From Klebsiella indica (lineage in GTDB: Bacteria > Pseudomonadota > Gammaproteobacteria > Enterobacterales > Enterobacteriaceae), in assembly GCF_005860775.1 (NCBI RefSeq), contig NZ_VCHQ01000026.1:124001-188000 (forward strand): DNA of 64,000 nt, read 5' to 3'. Every line of letters starts with the position of its first letter. Positions within the stretch are counted from its first letter, which is position 1. The position numbers and the translations under genes are program-made. Of the stretch, positions 15,987 through 25,883 are shown piece after piece. The notes under the pieces were generated by a model. It saw nothing but the letters and a program-made list of their open reading frames with translations. It was not told the DNA's origin and made no database searches.

Positions 15987-18098
15987 TTACTCAAATCGCC
16001 ATGCGAGATCCAAACCGATACCGTAGTTACGTCCCGGTGCTGGTTCAAAGTAGCGGCCGTTGGATTCATTAACGATAACCGAGCCCGCATAGCGGCGGTC
16101 GAACAGGTTATCGACGCGGCCAAACAGGTCGATATCCAGCTTGCTGTAGTGCCATTTATAGCCGGTCGTCAGGCCGACCACCGTCCATGAAGGCGCTTTC
16201 GCGGTATTTTTGTCATTGGCCATCATATCGCTCAAATAGCGAATATCACTGCCTGCGTACCAGCCGTGCTCGGGCTGATAGCCGAAGGAGGCATAGCCCA
16301 TATTACGGGCGATCCCCGGAATACGATTGCCTTTGCAATTGGCATCGTTGCAGACATTTGTGCGATAGGTTGCATCCAGCCAGGTCCAGGCCGCTTTTAA
16401 ACGCCAGCTGTCGCCGAACTGCTGATCCAGCCCCAGTTCCATACCTTGTCGACGGGTCTTACCTGCGTTCTTGTAGCTGGTGCGCCCGCCGCTGCTGGCG
16501 TCGACAACAATCTCATTATCGGTATCGGTCTGGAATAGCGCCGCCGTTAACAAACCATTGCCGATACGCGTCTTGCTGCCAATTTCCACGGTTTTATTGG
16601 TCGACGGTTTCAGGGCAAAATTAAGCCCGCTTTGGTTGCCGGAACGGTAAGAAAGTTCGTTAATCGTTGGGGTTTCAAAGCCGCGACCGGCGGACACATA
16701 CAGATTCCACGCGTCGGTGACGGCATATTTCAGCGATCCTGCGGGTAGCCACTTATGATAACTGGCGTCGCCGCTGTCATCACCATTGCCGGAGGTAATA
16801 TAGTCATCATTGGAATCGAACCATACCGAGCTGTAACGAACGCCCGCATCCAGCGAAAGTTTTTCGCTGAGCTGCCATCGGGTTTGCAGGTAGGGATCGA
16901 GATTCCACATCAGGTTACGTTCGTTACGGCGCAGATTGCCTTTTTCTCCGTACTGCACTGCACCGTTGCTGATCACGAAGTTTTCGAAACCTTTACGCCG
17001 CTCAGTCATGGTTTCGTAATCAAGGCCGGTGGTAAAGGTGACTGGTACCAGCAGTTCGCCACGGTGGGTCCAGCGGGTATCAATTCCCTGATAGTGTCGC
17101 GTCAGTTCAATCACGCCGCCAGCGTGGCTGGCATTGAGCTGTGGATCGCGGGGAATGGACTGATACTGCGTGGTTTCGCGCTCTCCGGCGTACATCATTA
17201 CGCTCAGGTCATCCTGCTCGCTCAACTGGCGCGCGTAGCGCAGGCCTGCCTGGGTCTGCTTGATGGTTTTACGGGTGTTGTACTGATCGCCGCGAGGAGA
17301 CTGGCGCGGATTGTTCTGCCATTCGTCATAGCTCAGGCCGCCTGCGTCATTAGCTTTGATATCCACGCTGTTAAACAGCAGCGTCAGTTTGCTGGCATCA
17401 TCAATCCGCACGCCCAGTTTGGCGTTCGCGAGATTTTTACGCGCACCGCTATGGTCGCGGGAACCGTGGGTGGTGAAACGGTTGGTGGAAACGACATAGT
17501 CGACATCCCCCGCATGGCTTCCATCGCCGACCGCACCGGTCGCTTTCAGACCGTAATGCCAGGTGCCGAAGCTGCCATAATAGCTGCTGGCCTCAATGGT
17601 TGGCGGCTGACTGCCGGTCTGGCTGGTGGCATTAATCACCCCGCCGGAAGAGTTGCCATATAATGCTGAAAAAGGCCCGCGCAGGATTTCAATTGAATCA
17701 AGACTGGCAATATCAATATTTGACGTCTGTCCCTGACCATCAGGCATGGTAGCCGGAATGCCATCGACGTAAATACGCAGCCCGCGTACGCCGTAGGTCG
17801 AACGGGAACCAAAACCGCGAACAGAAAGCTGCAGATCCTGGGCATAGTTTTGTCGGTTTTGTATCTGTAACCCCGGAACCGCGCCCAGCGACTCAGAAAG
17901 GTTTACCCGTGGTGCGGCCTGGCGCATTTCATCGCCATTAACCACGCTAACGGCGGCGGGGGTATCGAGTTCAGAAACCGTGGACGGCGTGGCGGTGACC
18001 AGCAGGGTTTGTTCAGCGGCGCTGGCCGTTGGCTGCGTGGCAAAAAACGGTAAAAGCAGAGAGGGCAGCGCGGTGGCGCGCACGGAAAGGATTTTCAT
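15987..18098 (-). CDS. yncD: TonB-dependent outer-membrane receptor YncD/PqqU
   Basis: A 703-residue TonB-dependent receptor. It has a signal peptide (about 1-25), a plug domain with RGFGSRSTYGVRGLRIYVDGIPATMPDGQGQ-type motifs (about 85-130), then a 22-strand barrel ending in the aromatic FE. It matches E. coli YncD along its full length; YncD has been reported as PqqU, the importer of the cofactor PQQ. The start at 18098 gives the normal signal peptide; the frame opens earlier at 18182. It is divergent from yncE, with a Fur-like site between them. Confidence 0.93.
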   Translation of the reverse strand: MKILSVRATALPSLLLPFFATQPTASAAEQTLLVTATPSTVSELDTPAAVSVVNGDEMRQAAPRVNLSESLGAVPGLQIQNRQNYAQDLQLSVRGFGSRSTYGVRGLRIYVDGIPATMPDGQGQTSNIDIASLDSIEILRGPFSALYGNSSGGVINATSQTGSQPPTIEASSYYGSFGTWHYGLKATGAVGDGSHAGDVDYVVSTNRFTTHGSRDHSGARKNLANAKLGVRIDDASKLTLLFNSVDIKANDAGGLSYDEWQNNPRQSPRGDQYNTRKTIKQTQAGLRYARQLSEQDDLSVMMYAGERETTQYQSIPRDPQLNASHAGGVIELTRHYQGIDTRWTHRGELLVPVTFTTGLDYETMTERRKGFENFVISNGAVQYGEKGNLRRNERNLMWNLDPYLQTRWQLSEKLSLDAGVRYSSVWFDSNDDYITSGNGDDSGDASYHKWLPAGSLKYAVTDAWNLYVSAGRGFETPTINELSYRSGNQSGLNFALKPSTNKTVEIGSKTRIGNGLLTAALFQTDTDNEIVVDASSGGRTSYKNAGKTRRQGMELGLDQQFGDSWRLKAAWTWLDATYRTNVCNDANCKGNRIPGIARNMGYASFGYQPEHGWYAGSDIRYLSDMMANDKNTAKAPSWTVVGLTTGYKWHYSKLDIDLFGRVDNLFDRRYAGSVIVNESNGRYFEPAPGRNYGIGLDLAWRFE

Positions 18099-18254
18099 TA
18101 AAGTGACTCGCAAACGAACCAAACGGAACATAACGCTATATGTTAACTTGTTTGTAAATATTTTGAAAAGAACTAGCGGCATTTAAGTTAACGAATGACG
18201 AGGGGTTGGTGATATCCCGGGCATAAAACAGAATTAACGCTCCACATTAAGATA

Positions 18255-18273
18255 AATAATGATTACTATTCGC
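18255..18273. promoter_or_regulatory. Possible Fur box between yncD and yncE
   Basis: AATAATGATTACTATTCGC matches the 19-bp Fur consensus at about 13 positions. yncE of E. coli is Fur-repressed, which supports the call. The match is moderate. Confidence 0.5.
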
Positions 18274-18360
18274 ATTCCGAAGAGTAGCGCAAGGCAATGA
18301 TTTTGCGCCACGGAAGCACCATCGACCCGGCATATATTTGTTTTATCAAAGGGAGTTCTC

Positions 18361-19422
18361 ATGTCATTACGTCATCTGTCCGCGCCACGTCTGCGCCGTT
18401 CACTCTTGTTAACTTCGTTACTGCTGGCAGGAAGCTTCAGCGCCCATGCGGCGGAAGAAATGCTGCGTAAGGCCGTCGGCAAGGGGGCATACGAAATGGC
18501 CTATAGCCAGCAGGAGAACGCGTTGTGGGTCGCCACTTCGCAAAGCCGTTCGTTGGATAAAGGCGGAATTGTTTATCGTCTCGATCCAACGACGCTCGAC
18601 GTGACGCAAATTATTCATAACGATCTGAAACCGTTTGGCGCGACCATCAACAACGCCACCCAGACGCTGTGGTTTGGCAATACCCTTGACAGCACGGTAA
18701 CAGCTATCGATGCCAAAACCGGCAAAGTGAAAGGGCGTCTGGTGCTGGATCCGCGTGAGCGTAGCGAAACCGTGCGTCCGCTGGCTCCACGTGAACTGGC
18801 GGTTAATGAGAAAACGAACACGATCTATATCACCGGTCTGGGCAAAGAGAGCGTGATCTGGGTGGTTGATGGCGATAAGCTGACGCTAAAAGATACCATC
18901 GCCAATACCGGCGCGATGGCGACAGGCCTGGCGGTGGACCCGGAGGCGAACCGTATCTACACCACGAACGCCGATGGCGAACTGGTGACAATCGACAGCA
19001 CAACCAACAAGATCCTGTCGCGTAAGAAGCTGCTGGATGATGGGAAAGAGCACTTCTACCTGAACCTGAGCCTGGATACTGCCGGGCATCGTGCCTTTAT
19101 CACCGACAGTAAGCAGCCTGACGTGCTGGTGGTCGATACGCGCAATGGTAACGTGCTGGAGAAAATCGCCGCGCCAGAATCGCTGGCGGTGCTGTTTAAC
19201 CCGGCCCGCAATGAGGCCTACGTGACCCATCGCAAAGCCGGTGAAGTGAGCGTGATTGATGGTAAGACTTACAAAGTGGTTAAAACCTTCAAAACCCCGA
19301 CGCATCCGAACAGCCTGACGCTCTCACCTGATGGTAAAACGTTGTACGTCAGCGTGAAGCAGGAATCAACGCGCCAGAAAGAAGCCACCCAACCGGATGA
19401 TGTTATCCGCATTGCACTGTGA
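18361..19422 (+). CDS. yncE: Periplasmic seven-bladed beta-propeller protein YncE
   Basis: A 353-residue protein with a long basic signal peptide ending SAHAAEEM (about residue 30). It then has YncE/YVTN-type repeats (for example NNATQTLWFGNTLDSTVTAID and SPDGKTLYVSVKQ). It matches E. coli YncE, an iron-regulated periplasmic propeller with reported DNA-binding ability and unknown role. Divergence from the TonB receptor yncD suggests a shared uptake role. GGGAG precedes the ATG. Confidence 0.94.
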   Translation: MSLRHLSAPRLRRSLLLTSLLLAGSFSAHAAEEMLRKAVGKGAYEMAYSQQENALWVATSQSRSLDKGGIVYRLDPTTLDVTQIIHNDLKPFGATINNATQTLWFGNTLDSTVTAIDAKTGKVKGRLVLDPRERSETVRPLAPRELAVNEKTNTIYITGLGKESVIWVVDGDKLTLKDTIANTGAMATGLAVDPEANRIYTTNADGELVTIDSTTNKILSRKKLLDDGKEHFYLNLSLDTAGHRAFITDSKQPDVLVVDTRNGNVLEKIAAPESLAVLFNPARNEAYVTHRKAGEVSVIDGKTYKVVKTFKTPTHPNSLTLSPDGKTLYVSVKQESTRQKEATQPDDVIRIAL

Positions 19423-19428
19423 TCTGGA

Positions 19429-19450
19429 CAGGAGGGAAAATTCCCTCCTG
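19429..19450. terminator. Hairpin after yncE
   Basis: CAGGAGGGAA and TTCCCTCCTG form a 10-base-pair stem with a two-base loop, seven bases after the yncE stop. Likely terminator, without a long T-run. Confidence 0.6.
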
Positions 19451-19470
19451 TGAGTTGTACTCGCATTTTT

Positions 19471-19500
19471 GCCGGATGACGGTTTTGCCTTATCCGGCCT
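19471..19500. repeat. REP-like palindromic element
   Basis: GCCGGATGACGG, a TTTT loop and GCCTTATCCGGC give an imperfect palindrome followed by CTGTAA, typical of enterobacterial REP/PU units between genes. Confidence 0.6.
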
Positions 19501-19706
19501 GTAAAATCCATCATTTCCCGTCAGCGAAGCGCCGCCGGGTGACTGCTGCAAACAGCACTTGCGACTATGCTGCGCGAAGAGGTCATCCTTGCTTTTTTCC
19601 TGAATCACCTTCTGTTACAAACACTTATTAGCCGGGTAAATATAATGGTTATACACTTAAGACTTTCCTGCCTTCGCGGGAAAGGGATATTCATTCTGGA
19701 GAAAAG

Positions 19707-19928
19707 ATGAAAAAATCATTAATGGTTGTCTGCGCTGGCACGCTGCTGGCTCTTCTGGCGGGCTGTAGCTCAAACTATGTGATGACGACGAAAAGCGGAC
19801 AGACGATTGTAACGCAAGGCAAACCAAAGCTGGATAAAGATACCGGCATGACCAGCTATACCGATGAATCAGGCAATAAACGCCAGATTAACAGCAGCGA
19901 CGTTGCGCAACTGGTGGAAGATAATTAA
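19707..19928 (+). CDS. YgdI/YgdR-family small lipoprotein (DUF903)
   Basis: A 73-residue protein with a lipoprotein signal peptide and lipobox LLAGC (Cys at about residue 21). The SH3-like fold signature YVMTTKSGQTIVTQGKPKLDKDTGMTSYTDESG follows. It is expected to be lipid-anchored in the outer membrane. Function is unknown. It matches the small lipoprotein next to ansP in Salmonella. GGAGAAAAG precedes the ATG. Confidence 0.88.
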   Translation: MKKSLMVVCAGTLLALLAGCSSNYVMTTKSGQTIVTQGKPKLDKDTGMTSYTDESGNKRQINSSDVAQLVEDN

Positions 19929-19940
19929 GTCCTGAAGTAG

Positions 19941-19964
19941 CGGTTTGCCCACCGGGGCAAACCG
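19941..19964. terminator. Terminator between lipoprotein gene and ansP
   Basis: CGGTTTGCCC, an ACCG loop and GGGCAAACCG form a perfect 10-base-pair stem between convergent genes, probably terminating both. Confidence 0.7.
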
Positions 19965-19977
19965 TAAACGTGATTGA

Positions 19978-21435
19978 TTACTGCTTTTCAATACCTGGCG
20001 CGGTGCTGTGAATAGCATGCACGCGTTTACGCACGCCAAACCACCCGGCCACCAGCAATACGGCAATCAGCGGAATTGAGCCAATAGTATAAGTGCCATT
20101 CGGGTAATCGAACGCCATCAGCACCAGTACGCTAAGTAAAAACAACAGAGTCAGCCAGGAAGTAAAAGGCGCCCCTGGCATCCTGAAGCTGACATCCGCC
20201 GCTTTTCCTTCCTTTATGGCCTGACGCAGACGCATCTGGCAAATCACAATAAATCCCCACGACGCGATAATGCCCAACGAGGCGACGTTAAGGACAATTT
20301 CAAATACCTGTGAAGGCACCAGATAGTTGAGGAACACCCCGACCACATAGACCGCCAGCGTCGCCAGAATGCCGGCATAGGGGACGTGATGACGGCTCAT
20401 TTTCGACATAAACTTCGGTGCGGATCCCCCCATCGACATGGATCGCAGGATACGCCCGGTGGAATAGAGGCCGGAGTTAAGGCTGGAGAGGGCGGCGGTT
20501 AACACCACGATATTCATGATGCTGCCAACATAGGGTACGCCGAGCTTTGAGAAGAAGGTGACAAACGGACTCTGTCCGGCCTGGTAGGCGTTCCACGGCA
20601 GGAGCAGCACCAGCAGCAGTACCGAACCAACGTAGAACAGACCGATACGCCAGATCACGCTATTAATGGCGCGCGGCACCATGGTCTGCGGATCTTTACA
20701 CTCGCCTGCGGCGGTGCCCACCAGCTCAATGGAAGCGAAGGCGAAAACCACACCCTGTACCAGCACCAGCGCTGGCAGCAGGCCGTGCGGAAAGAGGCCG
20801 CCGTTATCGGTGATCAGGTGAAAACCGGTGGCATTGCCGTCCAGCGGCTTACCGCTGCCGAGAAAGACAGTCCCCACCACCAGAAAGATAACAATCGCCA
20901 GCACTTTCACCAGCGCAAACCAGAACTCCATCTCGGCGAACCATTTGACGCCAATCATATTCATGGTGCCGACAATCGCCAGCGCGCCGAGGGCGAAAAC
21001 CCACTGGGGAACGTCGCCGAATGCGCCCCAATAGTGCATATACAATGCGACGGCGGTGATATCGACAATCCCGGTCATCGCCCAGTTAATAAAGTACATC
21101 CAGCCCGCGACGTAGGCCGCTTTCTCACCGAGAAACTCACGGGCGTAGGAGACGAAGCTACCGCTGGAAGGGCGATGAAGAACCAGTTCGCCCAATGCAC
21201 GTAAAATAAAAAACGAAAAGATACCGCAAACCAGATAGACCAGCGCCAGGGCGGGACCTGCCATCTGTAAGCGTGCGCCCGCGCCGAGAAACAGGCCGGT
21301 ACCGATAGCGCCGCCGATGGCGATCATCTGTACCTGACGGTTGCCCATCGCCTTGTGATAGCCGGAATCCTGCGCGTTTAGCCAGTGGCGTTTCGCGGCG
21401 TGCTGCTCCGCCACGCCAGAATGTTTTGTCTTCAT
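19978..21435 (-). CDS. ansP: L-asparagine permease AnsP
   Basis: A 485-residue amino acid-polyamine-organocation transporter with about 12 membrane helices and the consensus MIAIGGAIGTGLFLGAGARL. It matches E. coli/Salmonella AnsP nearly throughout, for example RPSSGSFVSYAREFLGEKAAYVAGW. It imports L-asparagine with protons. The C terminus (HSTAPGIEKQ) is about 14 residues shorter than in E. coli. The start at 21435 (MKTKHSGV) fits the family; the frame opens earlier at 21543. Confidence 0.95.
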   Translation of the reverse strand: MKTKHSGVAEQHAAKRHWLNAQDSGYHKAMGNRQVQMIAIGGAIGTGLFLGAGARLQMAGPALALVYLVCGIFSFFILRALGELVLHRPSSGSFVSYAREFLGEKAAYVAGWMYFINWAMTGIVDITAVALYMHYWGAFGDVPQWVFALGALAIVGTMNMIGVKWFAEMEFWFALVKVLAIVIFLVVGTVFLGSGKPLDGNATGFHLITDNGGLFPHGLLPALVLVQGVVFAFASIELVGTAAGECKDPQTMVPRAINSVIWRIGLFYVGSVLLLVLLLPWNAYQAGQSPFVTFFSKLGVPYVGSIMNIVVLTAALSSLNSGLYSTGRILRSMSMGGSAPKFMSKMSRHHVPYAGILATLAVYVVGVFLNYLVPSQVFEIVLNVASLGIIASWGFIVICQMRLRQAIKEGKAADVSFRMPGAPFTSWLTLLFLLSVLVLMAFDYPNGTYTIGSIPLIAVLLVAGWFGVRKRVHAIHSTAPGIEKQ

Positions 21436-21712
21436 TGGTGTCGCTATTTTCCTGTCAGTGTCGATGAAGTAGGTTGTGATGCCGGCTTTCTCATCATTCT
21501 GATGAATGAGATAAGCCAGCATGGCGGAGAATCCTACACGCATCGCAAAACAGACGCACGTAAAACATGACGAGACAGCACTTGCTTATAGATCAAGGAG
21601 ATCGGATCGCTCAGCGCAGAAGGCGCGCCGGGAGGACGCCGGAAAAATTTTGCTCATCGTTTTGTGGTAATTACGCTATGATGCTCGGCCCGCATTTGCC
21701 CGAGAGACAACG

Positions 21713-22249
21713 ATGAAAATCAATGTAGTAGGGACCAGCGGCGTCGGCAAATCTACTCTCGCGCGTCGGCTGGCTCAGGAACTGTCATTACCCTATATCG
21801 AAATGGATGTACTCTACTGGTTACCTCAGTGGCAAGGCACGCCAGATGATCTGTTTTTCGCTAAACTCGCCGCGGCTACCGCCGGACCTGGCTGGGTCCT
21901 TGACGGCAACTACAACCGCAGTCGTCCGGTAAAATGGCGCGATGTGGATCTCGTTGTGTGGGTGGATTACGGTTTCTGGCGCACCCTCCGCCAGGCGGTA
22001 TCGCGAGCGGTTTCCCGTGCTTTTCACCAGCAAGAACTGTGGCCAGGTACCGGCAATCGCGAAACGTTCCGTCGTTCTTTCTTTAGTCGCGAATCCATTA
22101 TTCTCTGGACGCTGAAAACCTGGCGTAAGAATCGCCAGCGCTATCAGGCGGATATGTTCGATCCGCAGTATCAACATATCCGCTTTGTGCGTTTACGCAA
22201 CCAACAGCAGGCCGAGGCGTTGGTGCGCGAGCTGCAGCACCTGAGCTGA
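21713..22249 (+). CDS. P-loop kinase-like topology modulation protein
   Basis: A 178-residue soluble protein with Walker A GTSGVGKST (residues 7-15) and an adenylate-kinase-like fold (DVLYWLPQWQ, DGNYNRSRPVKWRDVD). Annotated relatives are called DNA topology modulation protein or FlaR-like, but the role is not established. It stands alone between ansP and the cmo/snd-like operon. Confidence 0.8.
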   Translation: MKINVVGTSGVGKSTLARRLAQELSLPYIEMDVLYWLPQWQGTPDDLFFAKLAAATAGPGWVLDGNYNRSRPVKWRDVDLVVWVDYGFWRTLRQAVSRAVSRAFHQQELWPGTGNRETFRRSFFSRESIILWTLKTWRKNRQRYQADMFDPQYQHIRFVRLRNQQQAEALVRELQHLS

Positions 22250-22407
22250 GCGCGGAACAGGCCCAACGCCCTCGTCTCCCGAGTCTTTGATACCGCTGCG
22301 GATTTCGCATATCTAATTTTTAGCAGAGCACATGTAAATAAATTGTTTCTCACAGACTCCGTGCGCTTCTCATAATGCAGGCATGTTAATTGATATGAGC
22401 CTGCAAA

Positions 22408-23409
22408 ATGTCTTATCGAATCAGTATACTGGATAAAAGTCCGCTAGCGGCCGGGGAGACGGCTGCCCAGGCGCTGGCGCGTACATTAACGCTCGCGCAA
22501 CAAGCGGAAGCCTGGGGATATCACCGTTTCTGGATTGCCGAACATCACAATACCGACCAGCTCGCGAGTCCGTCGCCGGAACTGGCAATCGCCTGGATAC
22601 TCGGGCAGACTCGCAAAATTCGCGTCGGCTCCGGCGGAGTAATGCTGCAACACTACAGCCCGTACAAGGTTGCGGAAAACTTCAATATGCTCTCCACTCT
22701 GGCTCCGGGCCGTGTCGATCTTGGCGTCGGCAAAGCGCCAGGCGGCCTGCCGCTCTCCACCCGCGCGCTACAGCAGGGGCTCAACCCGCAGGAAAAGGGC
22801 ACGTTCTCTGACCAACTGGCACAACTGGATAACTGGTTGTCACTAACCTATGCCGAGAGCGATGAGAGCGTGCGCGCAACGCCGATCCCGCCGTGTCGCG
22901 CCGAAGGTTTTCTTCTTGGATCCAGCATCGAGAGCGCAGAACTGGCGGCGCAGCTTGACTGGAACTTTGTCTTCGCAGCCCATCTCAACGGCGATAAAAA
23001 ACTGCTGAACCAGGTGCTGACTCGCTGGCGCGAGCTTAGCCACCGCGCAGCGATTATTGCCGTTCAGGTGGTCGTGGCGGAAGATGCCGCTACGGCGACG
23101 GAGCTGGCGAAAGCCGTGGAGCTGTGGGGCGTTGAACTGGAAAATGGACAGCGTGTTACCGTCGGTAGCGAGGCCCAGGCCGCAGCGTTTGCTCGTCAGG
23201 CTGGCAGCAAGCCAACACGGATAGCCCGTCGCAAATCGGCCGTACTGTTCGGTACAGCTGAGGAGGTTAAGGCGCAGTTGGATGCATTACAGTCTGCCTT
23301 GCGTATTGACGAGTTTATTATCGACACGCCCATTACCGAAGGCACCGCGCGTCTGAATTCCTTACGTCTTCTGGCCCAGGCGCACCTCAATACGGAGGTG
23401 CGGCAATGA
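22408..23409 (+). CDS. Luciferase-like flavin-dependent monooxygenase (MsnO8/CmoO-like)
   Basis: A 333-residue TIM-barrel enzyme of the bacterial luciferase-like family, group MsnO8. Motifs include HRFWIAEHHN and RIRVGSGGVMLQHYSPYKVAENF-type sequence, and LGVGKAPGG. It uses reduced flavin and oxygen. It is the first gene of an eight-gene operon and overlaps the next by four bases (ATGA). Its closest functional parallel in context is CmoO (YtmO) of the Bacillus subtilis sulfur operon. The substrate is not known. Confidence 0.83.
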   Translation: MSYRISILDKSPLAAGETAAQALARTLTLAQQAEAWGYHRFWIAEHHNTDQLASPSPELAIAWILGQTRKIRVGSGGVMLQHYSPYKVAENFNMLSTLAPGRVDLGVGKAPGGLPLSTRALQQGLNPQEKGTFSDQLAQLDNWLSLTYAESDESVRATPIPPCRAEGFLLGSSIESAELAAQLDWNFVFAAHLNGDKKLLNQVLTRWRELSHRAAIIAVQVVVAEDAATATELAKAVELWGVELENGQRVTVGSEAQAAAFARQAGSKPTRIARRKSAVLFGTAEEVKAQLDALQSALRIDEFIIDTPITEGTARLNSLRLLAQAHLNTEVRQ

Positions 23410-24527
23410 GCTTTGCTGAACAGTTAATTCGCTGGCGGCGCGAACTGCACCAGTACCCGGAACTCTCGTTGCAGGAAGTTGATACCACCGCGCGTATTCG
23501 CGACTGGCTACAGAGCGGGGGGCTGACCCTGTTGCCGTACGACCTGAAAACCGGCGTGGTCGCGGAAGTCGGCTCCGGCGATAAAGTGATTGCCCTGCGT
23601 GCCGATATTGACGCACTACCTATTGAAGAGGCGACCAGCGTGCCGTTCCGCTCGCAAAATACCGGGGTAATGCACGCCTGTGGGCATGATATTCATACCA
23701 GCGTGATTCTTGGTGCCGCCTTGCTGCTAAAGCAGCGCGAATCACAGCTTGCAGGACGAGTACGTGTTTTATTTCAACCTGCTGAAGAGAATTTTGGCGG
23801 TGCGAAAATCCTGATTCGTGCCGGGGTGCTGGAGGATGTTGCCGCTATTTTTGGCATGCATAATGAACCGGAGCTGGCGGTGGGCGAATTTGCCACCCGC
23901 GGCGGTCCTTTTTACGCGAACGTCGATCGCTTTATTTTCAAAGTGACGGGCAAAGGCTCGCATGCCGCGCGTCCACATGAGGGTAAAGATGCCATTCTGC
24001 TGGCAAGCCAACTGGTGACGCTGCTGCAAAGCGTCGCCAGCCGCGAAGTGAACACGCTTGATTCGGTGGTGCTTAGCGTAACGCGGTTCCAGGGGGGAAA
24101 TACCTGGAACGTACTGCCAGAAAGCGTTGAGCTGGAAGGGACGCTACGTACCCACAATAGCGAAGTACAGCAACGAGTTAAGGCGCGGGTCAGCGAAATT
24201 GCCGCAGGATTCGCCAGCGCCTTCGGGGCGCAGATCAACGTGTTTTGGTATGCCGGCCCGACGGCGCTGGTTAATGACGAACGTTGGGCGACTTTCGCCA
24301 GAGAAGTGGCGGATAAGTCCGATTACCGCACGCGTCAGGCGGATTTACATCTCGGCGGCGAAGATTTCGCCGTTTATCTCCAGCACATTCCCGGGGCGTT
24401 CGTCAGTATCGGTAGCGCCAGCGAATTTGGTCTCCACCATCCGGCATTTAACCCGGATGAGCGTTTAATTGCACCCGCTGCGCATTATTTCGCTGAACTG
24501 GCGGAACAGGCGCTTCAACAATTATAA
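23406..24527 (+). CDS. M20-family amidohydrolase (SndA/YxeP-like N-acyl amino acid deacylase)
   Basis: A 373-residue M20D peptidase. Metal-binding and catalytic motifs are visible: ALRADIDALPIEE (Asp), MHACGHDIHTS (Cys/His/Asp) and PAEENFGGAK (Glu-Glu), then GSHAARPHEGKD and HLGGEDFAVYLQ. Relatives hydrolyse N-acetylated amino acids, including N-acetylcysteine (SndA). In this operon it would deacetylate an N-acetyl, probably S-modified, amino acid. It is coupled to the flavoenzyme gene by a four-base overlap. Confidence 0.85.
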   Translation: MSFAEQLIRWRRELHQYPELSLQEVDTTARIRDWLQSGGLTLLPYDLKTGVVAEVGSGDKVIALRADIDALPIEEATSVPFRSQNTGVMHACGHDIHTSVILGAALLLKQRESQLAGRVRVLFQPAEENFGGAKILIRAGVLEDVAAIFGMHNEPELAVGEFATRGGPFYANVDRFIFKVTGKGSHAARPHEGKDAILLASQLVTLLQSVASREVNTLDSVVLSVTRFQGGNTWNVLPESVELEGTLRTHNSEVQQRVKARVSEIAAGFASAFGAQINVFWYAGPTALVNDERWATFAREVADKSDYRTRQADLHLGGEDFAVYLQHIPGAFVSIGSASEFGLHHPAFNPDERLIAPAAHYFAELAEQALQQL

Positions 24528-24551
24528 TTTTAAATAAAGGCAGGAATAAGT

Positions 24552-25868
24552 ATGTCTGAACAACGGCAACTGCGTCTTGGCACCATATTGCATGGCGCAT
24601 CGGGAAATATGTCAGCCTGGCGTCATCCAGCCGCGCTGGTGGATGCCAGCATTAATTTTGATTTTGTTAAACAGACGGCGATAAAAGCGGAAGAGGGGAA
24701 GTTTGATTTTATTTTTGTTGCCGACGGTCTATATATTAATGAGAAATCAATTCCGCATTTCCTTAATCGCTTCGAACCATTAACCGTATTATCCGCGCTG
24801 GCGTCTGTAACCTCGCATTTAGGGCTGGTCGGCACCCTGTCGACCTCTTACAGCGAACCCTTTACAACCGCCCGACAGTTTGCCAGCCTCGACCATCTGA
24901 GCGCCGGTCGCGCTGGCTGGAACGTGGTAACATCGCCGCTGGAAGGTTCGGCGAAAAACTTTTCCCGCACACAGCATCCCGATCATGCGTTGCGCTATCG
25001 GATCGCCGATGAATATTTGCAGGTGGTGAAAGGGCTATGGGATTCATGGGAGCAGGATGCTTTTGTGCGTAATAAAGAGAGCGGGCAGTTTTTTGATAAA
25101 AATAAACTACACACGCTTAATCATCATGGCGATTTCTTTAAAGTCGCGGGTCCGCTAAATATTGCCCGCACACCGCAAGGACGGCCCATTATTTTTCAGG
25201 CTGGCGCTTCCAGCGATGGTAAAAAACTGGCAGCCAGTCACGCCGACGCTATTTTTACGCATCAGGCATCGCTGGCGGAAGCGCAGGATTTTTATCGTGA
25301 TGTCAAAAGCCAGCTTGCAGCACATGGTCGTCGGGAAAATGAACTGCATATTTTCCAGGGCGTCAGCGTAATCGTTGGCGATAGCGCCGAGGATGTGGAG
25401 CAGCAATATCAGACAACCGCCGCACTGGTGTCAATTGACGACGCGCTGAATTATCTTGGCCGTTATTTTGAGCATCATGATTTTTCCCAATACCCGCTGG
25501 ATGAAGCTTTCCCGGATATTGGCGATCTTGGACAAAACAGCTTCCGCAGCACCACCGACGAGATTAAACGCCATGCGCGCGAGCGTGGGCTCACGCTGCG
25601 CCAGGCGGCGCTGGAAGCCGCCAGCCCTCGCCCGCGCTTTGCCGGTACTGCCGAAGAGGTCGCTGACGGTTTACAGCTATGGTTTGAACAGCGCGCGGCG
25701 GACGGATTCATTATCCAGGGCGGGACACCGGATACTTTCCCGCGATTTGTGGATCAGGTGGTGCCGATTCTTCAGCAGCGAGGATTATTCCGCGAGGCGT
25801 ATCCCGGCACTACGTTACGCGACAGTTTGGGGCTGGCTGAGCCCGTCAATCAATTCGAAAAACAATAA
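24552..25868 (+). CDS. NtaA/SnaA/DszA-family FMN-dependent monooxygenase (CmoJ/YxeK-like)
   Basis: A 438-residue two-component monooxygenase of the NtaA/DszA branch. Evidence includes [58 protein letters not shown] and [15 protein letters not shown]. It would use FMNH2 from a separate reductase to cleave a C-S or C-N bond. Bacillus YxeK/CmoJ, which act on N-acetylated S-(2-succino)cysteine or related thioethers, are close family members. It lies between the deacylase and a solute-binding protein gene. Confidence 0.85.
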   Translation: MSEQRQLRLGTILHGASGNMSAWRHPAALVDASINFDFVKQTAIKAEEGKFDFIFVADGLYINEKSIPHFLNRFEPLTVLSALASVTSHLGLVGTLSTSYSEPFTTARQFASLDHLSAGRAGWNVVTSPLEGSAKNFSRTQHPDHALRYRIADEYLQVVKGLWDSWEQDAFVRNKESGQFFDKNKLHTLNHHGDFFKVAGPLNIARTPQGRPIIFQAGASSDGKKLAASHADAIFTHQASLAEAQDFYRDVKSQLAAHGRRENELHIFQGVSVIVGDSAEDVEQQYQTTAALVSIDDALNYLGRYFEHHDFSQYPLDEAFPDIGDLGQNSFRSTTDEIKRHARERGLTLRQAALEAASPRPRFAGTAEEVADGLQLWFEQRAADGFIIQGGTPDTFPRFVDQVVPILQQRGLFREAYPGTTLRDSLGLAEPVNQFEKQ

Positions 25869-25883
25869 CAGAGAACACTCGCT

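Noticed and set aside
16755..17663. A 302-codon open frame antisense to yncD
   Set aside because: It lies wholly inside the intact receptor gene on the other strand. Its translation is low-complexity Ile/Val/Gly sequence with no family resemblance and no ribosome site.
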